From Flectonema sp. DT1601 (lineage: Eukaryota > Euglenozoa > Diplonemea > Diplonemida > Diplonemidae), in assembly GCA_964019425.1 (NCBI GenBank), contig OZ025846.1, positions 558,001 to 622,000 on the forward strand: a stretch of 64,000 nucleotides of DNA. The letters run 5' to 3'. Position numbers and translations under genes: made by a program. Shown piece by piece: positions 1 to 10,900 of this stretch; the stretch's first letter is position 1; the number at the start of each line of letters is the position of its first letter. The notes under the pieces were generated by a model. That model was not told the origin of the DNA, searched no databases, and saw only the letters and a list, made by a program, of their open reading frames with translations.

Positions 1-58
1 CCGAAATACAATGTAATTTTTTCTTTGATTAACAGCTACAAATATTCTTTCAGTCAAG

Positions 59-260
59 TCGTTTGACGAAAATTGGCGTTATCAGCCGTCTCTTACACTG
101 TCTGTTCGCGCGCGGCGGGTTTAGGTAGTCATTTGTTCCAGGTTATTCTACGTCTCTTATCGTCTGTGAGCGTCTCACGGTCTGGTAGCGAGATAACTGT
201 TACCCTGTTGAGCTTTTCCTGGCTTTTGGCTTCCTAGGCTTCGTAAATAAATAAATAAAG
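59..260 (+). repeat. SINE-like retroposon, longest copy, inserted into another repeat
   Basis: The 3' 120 bp (about 139-260) match copies at 1806-1930 and 22977-23131 almost base for base and end in a (AAATA)n-type tail. The flanking sequence before 58 and after 261 continues a second repeat whose uninterrupted version lies at 27530-27640, where 'CAGTCAAG' is followed directly by 'TACTTTGATATT'. That empty site gives the insertion length, about 200 bp. I could not identify convincing Pol III A and B boxes, so SINE-like describes structure only. Any target duplication is very short (AAG-type). Confidence 0.6.
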
Positions 261-362
261 TACTTGATATTAATTTCATTTAAGTTGTTACTGTTTTTTA
301 CATGTCAAAGTTTCATCATCTATACAAAAACAGTTGTATTTTACAAAATTCAAACATTTAAA

Positions 363-418
363 CCGCCGAGAAATTGTTGTTCCTTTTGAGCTTGAAAATA
401 CAGTATCAAATTAAAACC

Positions 419-420
<2 letters not shown>
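363..420 (+). repeat. Dispersed repeat family 2, copy A
   Basis: Shares the core GAAATTGTTGTTCCTTTTGA followed by a stretch like ATACAGTATCAAATTA with copies at 1111-1185 and 1340-1415. A shorter remnant lies at 54622-54655. The family's origin is unknown. Confidence 0.55.
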
Positions 421-457
<37 letters not shown>

Positions 458-1110
458 ATTTGTTTGTTTATTATTCCTCAATGTAAGGAATGTGATTTCT
501 AAAATGTAACTAAAACGTCGTCGACAAAAAAAAAAAAAACCCTTACAGATCGGCATCACATTTCTCTTCTTTCGCTTATTTCCAATTTTAGTTTTAATCT
601 TTGGCCACCGTTGTAGTTTTATGATGGGTCTATGATACCAATTCTAGGGTTGAGTTATTCACGTCAGATGTGATAAAAAATATTATTTTTTTTTGTTCCA
701 GCCTTCCATTCCTTCTTTGTTGAGGTAGCGTACCACTGCATCCGCCAATTGAATTTGCAACAATTGGGGAAAAAAATAGTAAACAATTGATTTTTTTATA
801 AATCAATGTCACTGTGGTGTGATCAACAGAAAAATAGAAAGGAGGTGTTTTTTTTTTTTTTTTTTTTTTTGATTGTTTCTCCTATTTATGTCAGGAACCC
901 AACGTCGTCTAACGTAACTGTTATCGAATTGTGATTTCCTTTCTTCATATCTCTCCTTTTAATGTAAGATTTGGTTTGCTCAGAGAGCTCTGTAGTTCTC
1001 GACAGCCATAGCTTACGCGATTAGTTTTTTTTTTGGATTCATTTATCCAAGTCGTGTCTATCCAAATTCCCTCTGCTTGATACATTATCAAATTACTCCC
1101 TTATATATCC

Positions 1111-1185
1111 CCGCTGACAGTCAAGATTGTCAGAGAGATTTGTTGTTCCTTTGAGCCTTGATAATCCAGTATCACTTTACCCCTT
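1111..1185 (+). repeat. Dispersed repeat family 2, copy B
   Basis: Begins CCGCTGACAGTCAA, as copy C does, then carries the same TTGTTGTTCC and CAGTATCA blocks and ends at a C-run. It is diverged from copy C by several substitutions. Confidence 0.55.
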
Positions 1186-1339
1186 TCTGATATTCGTCTT
1201 TCTATGGTAAGACAATATAATTATTAATTACGTACTCATGAGTTTTATGAAAAGTTGTCGCGGTAACAATAATAGGCAAGTGGGCGCTCAGCTATGTTCA
1301 CGTGGCCTTATTTGTTTATTTGCAGTCATTTACTATGCT

Positions 1340-1415
1340 GCCCGCTGACAGTCAAAATTGTTGGAGAAATTGTTGTTCCTTTTTGAGCTTTAAAAATGCG
1401 GTATCAAATTACCCC
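1340..1415 (+). repeat. Dispersed repeat family 2, copy C
   Basis: Begins CCCGCTGACAGTCAAAATTG and continues through GAGAAATTGTTGTTCC to GGTATCAAATTACCCCCC. Aligns along its length with copy B. Confidence 0.55.
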
Positions 1416-1503
1416 CCCTGCCCGCCCCCCTCGATTCCATACTGCACCGAATGACAACACGGAAAAAGAGATGTGTATGCAACTAAGTTAGAAACATTTT
1501 TTA

Positions 1504-1617
1504 TAATGTAAAGTATTTACGTCAATTGCAGAGTGTATGCCTACGCTAACATTATCTTAGTCACTGAATCTAGAACTAATGTTAAATTATCGTTATGTTG
1601 TTTTTATGATACAATAC
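1504..1617 (+). repeat. Dispersed repeat family 3, copy A
   Basis: About 114 bp, matching 21114-21228 at roughly 90% by eye. It starts AATGTAAAGTATTTACGTCA and ends GTTATGTTGTTTTTATGATA. The function is unknown; it lacks the AAATA tail of the SINE-like family. Confidence 0.65.
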
Positions 1618-1805
1618 CCTTTTAGAGCACTCATAATATACAGTAACGTTGGATTAAATAAGGCGGAAATGAATAACTCATCTCTATTTTTTATTCTCAC
1701 TTTTCTATACTGAAATTAATGATACTAACAAGTTACCTTAAAATGCATTGACAGAGGCCTCCGTCCTTAGTTATATTTTCAAGATATTTTTTTAGTTAAT
1801 TAATT

Positions 1806-1930
1806 AAGGTTATTCTACGTCTCTTATCGTCTGTGAGAGTCTCACAGTTGCTGGTAGCGATATAACTGTTACCCTGTTGAGCTTTTCCTGGCTTTTGGCT
1901 TCCTAGGCTTCGTAAATAAATAAATAAATA
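1806..1930 (+). repeat. SINE-like element, 5'-truncated copy
   Basis: Nearly identical to the 3' part of the copy at 59-260, starting at GGTTATTCTACGTCTC and ending in CTTCGTAAATAAATAAATAA. It carries an internal hairpin-like GGTAGCGATATAACTGTTACC. Lack of the 5' half suggests truncation on insertion. Confidence 0.65.
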
Positions 1931-1980
1931 ATTAACACTTGCTCTGTCAAGTGGGTCTTAACACGAATACTGATGGTCAC

Positions 1981-2095
1981 AACGTCCCTTCACGCCTGAG
2001 GGATTCTTTACGGTTGTGTGGTATCGAATGACTGGTACCCGTAAGCTTACCATGATGTACAAGTTTTAGGATTTTTCAAAATAAATAAATAAATA
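1981..2095 (+). repeat. Diverged SINE-like relative
   Basis: It shares the layout of the neighbouring SINE-like family rather than its exact sequence: an ACGGTTG block, a GGTA...TACCC inverted pair (GGTATCGAATGACTGGTACC) and a terminal run of AAATA units. It lies about 50 bp downstream of the copy at 1806-1930. It may be a separate subfamily. Confidence 0.45.
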
Positions 2096-3267
2096 ATTTA
2101 AGTAATCATGAGTTTTATAAAAAAAAAACTGTTACGAGTTGTGAAGCACGCCCAACTCCTTCAATATCATTGAGGGGATTGATTGTTTGTGGTTTTAAAC
2201 TTATCTATTTTTTCGTCGGGGAATTTGTGTTCATTCTCACTTTAACCCCCCTCATTCGCAATTGTTTTTCTTCTTTTTTTTTTATTTGTGTTTTTTCCTT
2301 CCCCACTCCCCACCACTGGAACAACGGGAATCAAACATAAAAAAATCATGTTTTAGCTACGTTCTTAAGTAATAATAAAGATGAATAATTAGTTGTAGAC
2401 CTGACAAATTTCTTTTTTTTTAATGTGGGTCGTTGTTGTTGACGTATTAGCATTTCAATATCAACCCCGTTTCTTGTTGTAGTCATCGGTCCACTGACAT
2501 GATGTTTACCTTTTTAATTAATGCGAAAAATACTGGTGTGTTCTTCGATTTTTTTTTTTTTTTTTTGTTTTGTTTTATTTTTTTTTTTTTTTAATTAAAA
2601 TATCACGGAGCACAGAGTCTGTCAATAGCAACCGGAACAACAGAAAAAAACAAGTAGTAGAAAATTATGGTGGATGCTATCTTTTTTTCTTCTCTTCTCC
2701 TCTTTTTTTTTTTTTTGTTTTTTTTGAGAAAGTAAAAACACTTAGCAGCTGACATCATAAGTAATCTTATTATTCCATTTTTCAGTAAAATTAAAGTAAA
2801 GTAAAATTTGAAACATCATTATTATTTTTTTTTTTTTTTTTTTTTTTTATGTCACTTGTGCGGTTTTCCGAAGTTGCCGTTGCATTGTGATTACCATTTT
2901 TTTTTGTTTTTGTTTTTCAAAACAAAATTAACGTACCATCACCGTAATCAATATGTCTGTGTGTCTGCGCTTAGAGCGCCTAAGTAACTTCAGCAGTTGG
3001 TGTAGCAATATTCAAGGTGTTGTTGTTACTGGTCATTTTCTTCTTCTTTTTTAGTTTTTGTCTGGTGTGTAAAAAAAAGCCGCGTTTACCATCTACCGTA
3101 CCTTTTTAGAGCGTGTAGTCATTTTTTTTTTTTTTTTGCAAAAACTGCTTTGCTTTTTTTTCCTTAATATTATGTCGTAAATTTTATCTAAAATAAAAAA
3201 AATGTCCCAACGTACAGACTAGTAGAGTAATAATAATAGTTTTGTGATAACTACTCTACTGTGCCCC

Positions 3268-3369
3268 AGTGGCCGTGGAGTTGTCATGTAGTTTCTTATT
3301 CCGATTTCAAAGAACTGTGTTTCTATTACGCATCCCAAGGCAAGGGAACGTAATAAGGTCTCCACAGGT

Positions 3370-3400
<31 letters not shown>

Positions 3401-3972
3401 CCAAATTTTAAAAAATGCTCTTTCTCATAACATGCGGAAGATCGCATTGATTCCTTGTGAGTTTTTCTCCTTCAGGACCTGATGTCAAATAAATAAAACT
3501 TTCTGTAACAACTGACTAGCTGCAATTTAGTATCTACTGCTGATTCAGTAGCCTCTGAGAGTGAAGTGGGTCAACCAGTTTCTTGTTGCTCTAACAAAGG
3601 AGTACCTGAAAGTACGCATCCGAGAGTTAAAGACATCAAGACGTTGGTTTTGTCTCTTTTTCTCCAGAGCTCCAAAAAGCAGTTACCACTAAACCTTTCA
3701 TTGCCTTCCTCTATAGGGCTTTTGATGGTTTTCACTAACGTGCCTTCCAAAATTTAATTGGCACTTGTCACAGTCAGAGTTTCTTATCCCAATTCCAAAA
3801 AAAAAAAAAAAAAAAAAACACCGTTGTTTCTACTATCCCAGGGAAAATCTCCAGCGGTAACATTTATTCACTTCTTTTGTTTTTTTTTCTATTATAAAAT
3901 GCTCTTTTTTTTTCGATGAATTTCATTACACAAAATGAATTTGTATTGACCCCTTGTGAGCTTTTTTTTTTG
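3268..3972 (+). repeat. Degenerate direct duplication
   Basis: Two segments (about 3268-3470 and 3765-3972) share, in the same order, a GTTTCTTAT block, a TTGTTTCTA/TGTTTCTATTA block, an AAAATGCTCTTT block and a CCTTGTGAG block. They are separated by about 495 bp and interrupted by different homopolymer runs. Alignment is by eye and identity is modest. Confidence 0.35.
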
Positions 3973-4097
3973 ACTCCTGTCTTTAATATTCCTTGACTAC
4001 TTAATGAAACCTAAATTAAGTATTTTAAGGATCGCATTGTGCGCAGTTGTTCCTTCTTTTCTATAATTATTATTGTAGCTATTGATGACGTGTGACG

Positions 4098-4129
<32 letters not shown>

Positions 4130-4333
4130 ACAGCGGCTTTTCCAGACTTATGCTATAACAGAACAGATCTTTGACTTGTTGTGCATTGTGTGTGGATTGA
4201 ATTTGTGTTGTTTTTTTGAGATGATGTATTGGCCACAGTTCGTTGTTTGTATTGTTTTTTTTTAATCTGAATTGTCGTGTTAGTGAGGAAGGTTTCCCTC
4301 AATGTCTTGAATTATCTGAAATAATACTCTTTC

Positions 4334-4365
<32 letters not shown>

Positions 4366-4718
4366 ACTCAATCTCTAGCTTATTTTTTACATTTTTTTCG
4401 ATTCATTGCACTTTCTTAACAAAAAAAAAAAAAAAAAAAAACTCATTCTAACTTATGCTTTTGCTAAGGGATTACTTGTGTTCGAATCGTGTTTCCTTTC
4501 TTAGTTTACCTTATTTTTTTATTTTTTTTTATATAAAAATGGTTTCATAAAGAAATCATATTATACGATGTAAGACGTCTCATTAGTTATATATTTCCTT
4601 TGTGTGTGCAGTCACAGAGAAGACTAATTCTTGCAGAGAGAGACATCGTAAAATTTTTTAGTTCTTTTTTTTTTTTAGAGAAATTAATAATTAATAATTT
4701 ATAATTCAGAATAAAAAA

Positions 4719-6425
4719 ATGGATGATGACCTACCTTACAGTGAAGTGGTTGGAGGAATGCTTCCTCCACAGAAGGGTAACACGATGTTGGTTGTGAAAA
4801 TTTGTTATAACCCTCCTGGAGGAGGATGGGATGTTACACGCGTTCTTCGAATCCGAAGCGACCAAACCCCACGAGACGTCATCAAAGAGTGCGCGCAGTA
4901 CATAAAATCTCACTACGGAATCCAAATATCCCCTGAGAAGCACGTCTTACAACTGAATGAACCCCCAGGTATCATAATTGAAAGTGCAATTTGTAGCAAT
5001 CAACGAGTACTCGACTTCCCTTGTGTTGCGACAAAAGTTGCTTTAAAACAGGAAATATGCTTTAGGCTTCTTCAAGGGACAGGAACTTGGGCAACTCTTC
5101 CAAAATATCACACGCAGACTGAAAAAGAAGATATAAAACCAACAGCACCACCGCCTTCAATAGAGAATGAAAAAGAGCTTTTGCAGCAGCTGGCGGATGT
5201 CTTGAGTAGTGAAATGGATGTTTTCTCAAAAGTTACTAACAAGAAATTGAGTGCCTTTGACGACAGACTCACCACGTTATTTATTAAAACTTCTAAGGTT
5301 CACAGTCGTACAAAGATATTAACTAAGCATGCTGGTGATGCTGATACTTTCAACCGTTTGAAGAATGAGTTTGAGACTTCTCTGGAGGCTTTTGATCAGC
5401 TCAAAGAATCTCAAGCAGTTAGAGAAGCTGGTTTATGTTGTCAAATTGCTGAACATGAAAAACGGGAAACTGACTACGATCTTTTGAAATCCAACGTCGA
5501 TCAGCACTTGTCTGGATTGGAAACTCATATGAATGATTACATATCACTGACTGTCGATAAATTAAGTGTCTTAGAAGGCGAGATAGCAACACAAAGAATA
5601 GAAACAGAGACTCGGTTGATTCAAGAAGAAGAAACAGCAAAGCAACTTCAAAAGAATCTGACAACTGTCTCAACGTCTCCACTTAGAAATCCTTGGAATA
5701 ACAGTACAGTTATAGAAAGTGATTCATATGGAAGTCCTAGATTATCACCGTTAGGTAGAGTGGATAAAAGTTTCTCAAATGTACCGTCTCCGACGGGGAT
5801 CAGTAAAATTAATACTTTCGGGGAGAGTCCATTCTCATCTCAGATAGAATCAGTCGGCACTCGCCATTACTCGATTGCAAACTCTGCTATGAAATCACAA
5901 ACCCGTCGTCATACAGAAGACATAGAAGAACAAGGATCTATGTTCGACGGTCGACCACTTTCAAATACCAACACTGCTCTTCGAGTACTGAATGAAAACA
6001 GTCCCACTCGCAATAGAAAACCAGTTCGAAAAAGAGAACCTCCCCAGAGATTAATAAATCAAAGCGTCTCCTTTGAAGATGACAGATCAGTGTTGGCGGA
6101 TACTCCGCAGTCTTTATCTGTTTTAGAACAAGACTTACTAGTGGAACGTGCGTGGGTATCAAGCATGACAAAGGAATTATATCTTGATAGACGTCATGGA
6201 ATGCCTTCTAAGAAATCACTTGGATTGTATCGGGAATATCAAAGTCTAAATTCATCTGTAGGATCTCCTCGTAGGAGCCACACAGGACCATGCAACCACT
6301 TTAAGAGAGCATGGAATAAACCTACTTGTGAGAATTGTAGTCATACTTCTGATAAATGTAAACACTCAAGAGGATCACCTCGAAGATCAATTGCACGAAG
6401 CTCTCGGGATTCTCATTTTGATTAA
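4719..6425 (+). CDS. Coiled-coil protein with globular N-terminus and C-terminal Cys/His cluster
   Basis: This 568-residue protein is not recognised by name. Residues 1-125 look globular, with alternating strands and helices and a conserved-looking LVVKICYNPPGGGW start that could be a ubiquitin-like or RA-like fold (inference). Residues about 148-320 are heptad-rich coiled coil, and 320-470 are Ser/Pro/Arg-rich and disordered. A short helix (DLLVERAWVSSM) precedes a C-terminal C-x-H-F-x3-W-x4-C-x2-C-x-H-x4-C-x-H cluster at residues 525-549, resembling small zinc-binding motifs of the C..F...W....C..C type. The ATG follows a T-run ending in AG at 4678, a likely leader splice acceptor. A cytoskeletal or basal-body role fits the architecture and neighbours but is unproven. 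Confidence 0.85.
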   Translation: MDDDLPYSEVVGGMLPPQKGNTMLVVKICYNPPGGGWDVTRVLRIRSDQTPRDVIKECAQYIKSHYGIQISPEKHVLQLNEPPGIIIESAICSNQRVLDFPCVATKVALKQEICFRLLQGTGTWATLPKYHTQTEKEDIKPTAPPPSIENEKELLQQLADVLSSEMDVFSKVTNKKLSAFDDRLTTLFIKTSKVHSRTKILTKHAGDADTFNRLKNEFETSLEAFDQLKESQAVREAGLCCQIAEHEKRETDYDLLKSNVDQHLSGLETHMNDYISLTVDKLSVLEGEIATQRIETETRLIQEEETAKQLQKNLTTVSTSPLRNPWNNSTVIESDSYGSPRLSPLGRVDKSFSNVPSPTGISKINTFGESPFSSQIESVGTRHYSIANSAMKSQTRRHTEDIEEQGSMFDGRPLSNTNTALRVLNENSPTRNRKPVRKREPPQRLINQSVSFEDDRSVLADTPQSLSVLEQDLLVERAWVSSMTKELYLDRRHGMPSKKSLGLYREYQSLNSSVGSPRRSHTGPCNHFKRAWNKPTCENCSHTSDKCKHSRGSPRRSIARSSRDSHFD

Positions 6426-6795
6426 TTTTTTGTATCTAAAAAAATTGTACCTTGTTTTTTTTTTTTTTTTTTTTTTTTTTTTTCCCATACCTGTACTCCC
6501 CTTTGGCATGAAATAGATTAACTTAATGCCTTTTTAGTACCTTTATGCTTAGTAATGTTATTATTATTATAGTTGTTTTGCTTATGTGTTGGTTATTTAA
6601 AAAAAAAAAAAAAAAAATTATTCTCTTTTTTCTTTCAGGATACTTCCATTTATGAAACAAAAAAGTGTTGAGTTAAAAAAAGTAAAAAAAGTGAAGTTTT
6701 GCCGATTTTTTTTTCTTTTTTTTTACTTCTTTTAATTTGTACAGTTTGTTTTTTTTTTAAAAAAAAAAAACAAAATAAAAATATAAAAAACTTAA
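6426..6795. other. Intergenic, homopolymer-rich
   Basis: Contains T-runs near 6456-6483 and A-runs near 6600-6617 and 6759-6770. TTTCTTTCAG at about 6629-6638 is a good splice-acceptor candidate. No gene seen. Confidence 0.6.
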
Positions 6796-7560
6796 ATGCC
6801 ACTCTGTGTTTTAGATCCTAATCTGATGAATATGTCAGGATCACCAAAGAGAAAGAGAGAATCAGACGAGAAGCCACCAAAAAGAGGAAAGATTGAAATT
6901 AACAGACTCACCTCTGTTGAGGAGTTAGGGAACTTTGTAAGCAGTGGTGTTAAAGTCGTTGCAGTGACTGCCGGATGGAGAGCTCAAAAATCAACTGAAG
7001 CAGAGGAACTAATCGCCACAATTGCAACTTCTAAAAATGTTGACTGGGCAGTGATTAAGGTAGACGAAGATGACGAGAGTGGCGTTATTCAATTCGAAGC
7101 AAACCTAAGAAAAGTACCTTCGATACTAATATACGACCAAGGGGTACTCTCTGATACGATTATTGACTTTACCAACAACGATTTATTTGATTCTCTTACT
7201 AGCGCTGTTGCTCCAAAAATTCCGGTTGTCTCTTCTGAAGAGCAATTTCATAGTTTGTGTGGTCAGGATTCTCACACGATTTTTGATTTTTATGCCGATT
7301 GGTGTAAGCCATGTAACCGCATCAAGCCTCATCTTTCTTCATTGCAAGAGCTCTTCCCTGCTACTACTATTTATAAAATTAACAGAGATGACTTTCTTGA
7401 GTTGCACAACAAGTGCGGAGTTCAAAAAATTCCAACATTTCAAATTTACAAACAAGGAAAGCTACTCGATTCCCTTCAGCATTCGGACGTGAATCTCGTC
7501 AGAGGTTTTATTGAGAAGACGATCGCTCCACAAGACTTACAATTTGATGATGATTTTTAA
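6796..7560 (+). CDS. Tandem thioredoxin-fold protein, second domain active
   Basis: Up to 254 residues. After a basic, nuclear-signal-like SPKRKRESDEKPPKRGK stretch there are two thioredoxin-like domains. Domain 1 (about 35-135) keeps the fold pattern but has GWRAQKS where the CxxC belongs, so it is redox-dead. Domain 2 (about 145-245) has W169-C-K-P-C173 and the cis-proline loop KIPTF, so thiol-disulphide exchange is expected. The acidic FDDDF tail is unusual. The layout resembles PICOT/monothiol-glutaredoxin N-domains or thioredoxin-like redox adaptors, but no glutaredoxin domain is present. The true start may be the ATG at 6826, because TGTGTTTTAG ending at 6814 looks like a leader acceptor 12 nt upstream of it. 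Confidence 0.85.
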   Translation: MPLCVLDPNLMNMSGSPKRKRESDEKPPKRGKIEINRLTSVEELGNFVSSGVKVVAVTAGWRAQKSTEAEELIATIATSKNVDWAVIKVDEDDESGVIQFEANLRKVPSILIYDQGVLSDTIIDFTNNDLFDSLTSAVAPKIPVVSSEEQFHSLCGQDSHTIFDFYADWCKPCNRIKPHLSSLQELFPATTIYKINRDDFLELHNKCGVQKIPTFQIYKQGKLLDSLQHSDVNLVRGFIEKTIAPQDLQFDDDF

Positions 7561-7997
7561 AAGACTTATTGCAGAAGATCAACAAGCTATAAAGCACGAC
7601 AGGTTGCGGTAGCTGTGATTGTGCTGTTTTTTGAAAGCAGCGCATGCCAATCTCGATGTCCGTAGATTTCACTTCAATGACATTTTAGAGAGATTGGTAG
7701 TGCTCTTTTTTGTTATTCGTTCTTTTTTTTTTTTTTACCTACTCATTAAATCAGTTTAATCCGCAGAGATCATTCAGCTCACATCACAGCGGATTTTCCC
7801 CGACACCCAAACCATAGATAGACAAACACTTCAAGGAGTTGTTATTTTTAAAAAAAAAAAAAAATAGTTTCATTTTTCTTTTTCAAACAGGTTTTAGTAA
7901 AATATGTACGGCAGTATAGTTTTTTTTCCTTCTTCTCTTATTGATTGCTCTATAACACTTTTTTGTCTACATTATCCCAAGCAGGGAGGAGTAAACA
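7561..7997. other. Intergenic with leader acceptor
   Basis: No gene seen. T- and A-runs occur near 7725-7737 and 7850-7864. CATTATCCCAAGCAG ends at 7984, 14 nt before the next ATG, and is a strong splice-acceptor candidate. Confidence 0.5.
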
Positions 7998-10900
7998 ATG
8001 TCACACTCCCCAAATGGTATGTCGGCGCATCAACCCCGAAGACCTGCAACGGTTGGAGTGGATGCAGCAGGAAGACATAGTGGAAGGTTACTTGATAGAA
8101 GGAGGATCTTATTATCGAGGGGAACTCCAAGGGTATCGAGGTTATATTCAAGAGATCAAGCATTTGAAGAACAAAAGCTCACCGTGAAAACTCTTGAGCC
8201 GGTTGCAGCAGCTGCCTTAATCGCAGCACCAGAAATAATGTCTCCTGCATCACCGCAAAAATTCTCAAAATTATTGGAAGAAGCAGCTTGTCCATTTGGA
8301 AATGGAATCACACGAAAAGGAGCGCAAGATATTTATAATCTGTGGCACTTATCATATCTGTACGATTCGAGTCCTTCTGTCAGAGAATTATCAGTGTGGT
8401 GTACTGGCATAGCTGGTCAGCTTTGGGGTATCATGGAACAGAATCGTGACTGCTTGCAAACTAACAAGTTAAAAACAGCAACCTATCTAATGCTTCTCAG
8501 GAGGATTGTACAATTCTGTGTTAGGAACGCTGTTTACGCTGATGACCTGTCTCGTCATGTGACAGAATTAGTTTATTGTCAATATGATTCAACGAGACCA
8601 TTGTCAGAAACTCATTCAAAACCTTTTAAATATTTGTTTGAAGAACGAGAACAACACGAAAGACATCAAGCCTCTGGAAATATCATCAGCAGAAGCAACA
8701 ACAGAACTCTAATTAACGAACGTTGTAAGAGGACAAATGCGGAACACTTGTTAAAAAGTATGCTTTTTGAGGTCTGGAAGAAACACATTTCCGGCCTTAA
8801 AACAAAACGAATTATAACCATAGCGAAATTAGCATCCACTCGCAGTCGCTTTGCTAAACTTAGAGTTCTGTCAGCTTGGAAGTTGTACCATCAAACTTGC
8901 AAGGCTCGTGCTGAGGAAGCTGAAGAGGGTCAACAAAAATTAAATGTGACTCATTCAGAAGCTAGAAAACTATCCATTGTGATTGAACAACAACAGTTAG
9001 AAATAGCTCTGTTAAAGAATCAGTGCAGCGATTATCAACGTGACTTGATTCTATCTCAGAGTGAGTTAGATGTTCAGCATCAACAACTTGCGGATTTCGA
9101 ACAGGAATCTTCCGAATTTATAAAAAAAGGAAAACAAGTCCACAGCAGTGAACTTGAAAAGCTCAAATCTCAGATATCTAATTTACAAAATGAGATTGAA
9201 GAACAACGACAACAAATTGAAACAAATAAATCACACACTCTAAAAATTTACAAAAGTGCGATAGGATCGACAGATGACCAGGACAAGACATCAGAACAAG
9301 AACGACCATATGCGAAAGAGTTCTTAAATGAACTACAAGACCCGAGCGATGAATCTCTTCCGTTAGAGTTCATACGATGGTGTATGAGACAACTTACTTC
9401 AACACGTCAATCAACGGTATCTAACTTAACAACTGCAGTACAAGATGGTGATGTCTTTAGCCATGTTGCTTTATATTGTTTTCCTGAAGTGTGTCATTCT
9501 ACTATTTTAAAGATGATTGATAGCAGAAGAAAACTTCAAAAGATATTTTCTGTTTTACAACTCTACGGTTTCGAACCATCATTCTCAATAGATGAAATCA
9601 TCGGAGGAAATTCCGTAGCCACTTCGTGTCTGTCCTTACTGATCTTAGAATGTTGGGTCACAAGAAGAAACATGCTTTGTATTACTCCGTCATCATCAGC
9701 AGAAGGATCAAGCTTGACTGCATTGTTCGATGCGTATCAAGACGAAAAGAATACTTGGAAAGCTATATTAAACCCCGCAAAGGCAATCCTGAACAAACGG
9801 CTATTTGAAAAGGTAAACATACCTTCTGGTGGAGGCCTTGATGATATTTTAGTAAAGGATAAACTGTTGTTTACAAAACTGAGAACAAAAGTTCAACTTA
9901 GTTATTCACAAAGAGGTGGAACCCCTCCCGGGATACCAGGTAACGATTATGTGTCTGCAGTTCTACGCAGCAGCATCGATTCAATTCGGTCACGAAACGT
10001 GAGCATTTCTGGAGGGAGATCAAGAGGAGGGTCCCCAAACACTCCAACAAAAATAAGAAGTCCTCCAGTCAGCTGTTCAAGTCCAACAAAAATAAGAAGC
10101 CCACCAGTTAGCGGCTGTTCAAGTCCAACAAAAATAAGAAGCCCACCAGTCAGCGGCTGTCAAAGCCCAACAAAAATTAAAAGTCCTCCCATTCAATCGG
10201 ACAGCCCAACTAAGTTAGTGAGCCCAACTGTAAGCTCCCCAATTAAACTTCCAACGGCTGCACGAGTAAATTTCGAAGAACCCGGTGGTTCAATGTTACC
10301 TGAAACTGTAATCAGCATTGAGGAGCCTAACCTTGATCCATCAAAAATAAAGAGCAGCCCACCAATTGCTGCAACAAGAGTCAGTATTGAAGAACCTAAC
10401 TTTGATTCTGCAAGTCCTCTTAAAACAGCACTCTCAACACGAGTCAGTATCGAAGAACCTAACTTCGATTCTGGTAGCCCTCAAAGAGTACCACTAGCAC
10501 GAGTCAGTATTGAAGAACCAACTGCGGGGGAGAATGACAGCTTCAAGAAGATAAGGAGCCCTCCATCGGTTGCGACAAGAGTCAGTATTGAAGAACCTAA
10601 CTTTAATTCTGGCAGCCCTCAAAGAGTACCACTCGCAGCACGAGTCAGTATTGAAGAACCAACTGCGGTGGAAAATAGCAGCCTCAAGAAGATAAAGAGC
10701 CCCCCATCAGTTGCGAGAGTCAGTATTGAAGAACCAAATTTCAAGACACTGAGAGGCAAGAAGATCTCACCATTAGACCCTGCGAAGCTGCTTCACCAGA
10801 TTGGGGGTTTGGAATACACGAGTGGAGACAATGAACAGAGTGGTGATGATCAAACGAATGATGAAAACAAACTTCCAATGATTCTCTCTCCAAAAGTAGT

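Larger units (their letters stand above)
1..4718. other. Gene-free 5' region rich in repeats and A/T homopolymers
   Basis: I see no coding region here. Open frames are short and made mostly of Phe/Lys runs read from poly-T/poly-A, or lack an ATG. The region holds three SINE-like copies, three copies of a 'GAAATTGTTGTTCC' repeat, one copy of a repeat also found near 21.1 kb, and a degenerate direct duplication (about 3268-3470 against 3765-3972). Homopolymer runs of 15-35 A or T recur, for example near 421-453, 2818-2848, 4099-4126 and 4337-4360. No RNA gene was recognised. Confidence 0.7.

Noticed and set aside
4470-4490. tRNA B-box-like TGTTCGAATC
   Set aside because: No A box, acceptor stem or cloverleaf can be folded around it. 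I found no tRNA in the window.
7945-8187. 80-residue open frame overlapping the start of the 7998 gene
   Set aside because: It begins upstream of the CAG acceptor at 7984 and stops after 80 codons, while the overlapping frame runs for 1430 codons from an ATG 14 nt after that acceptor.
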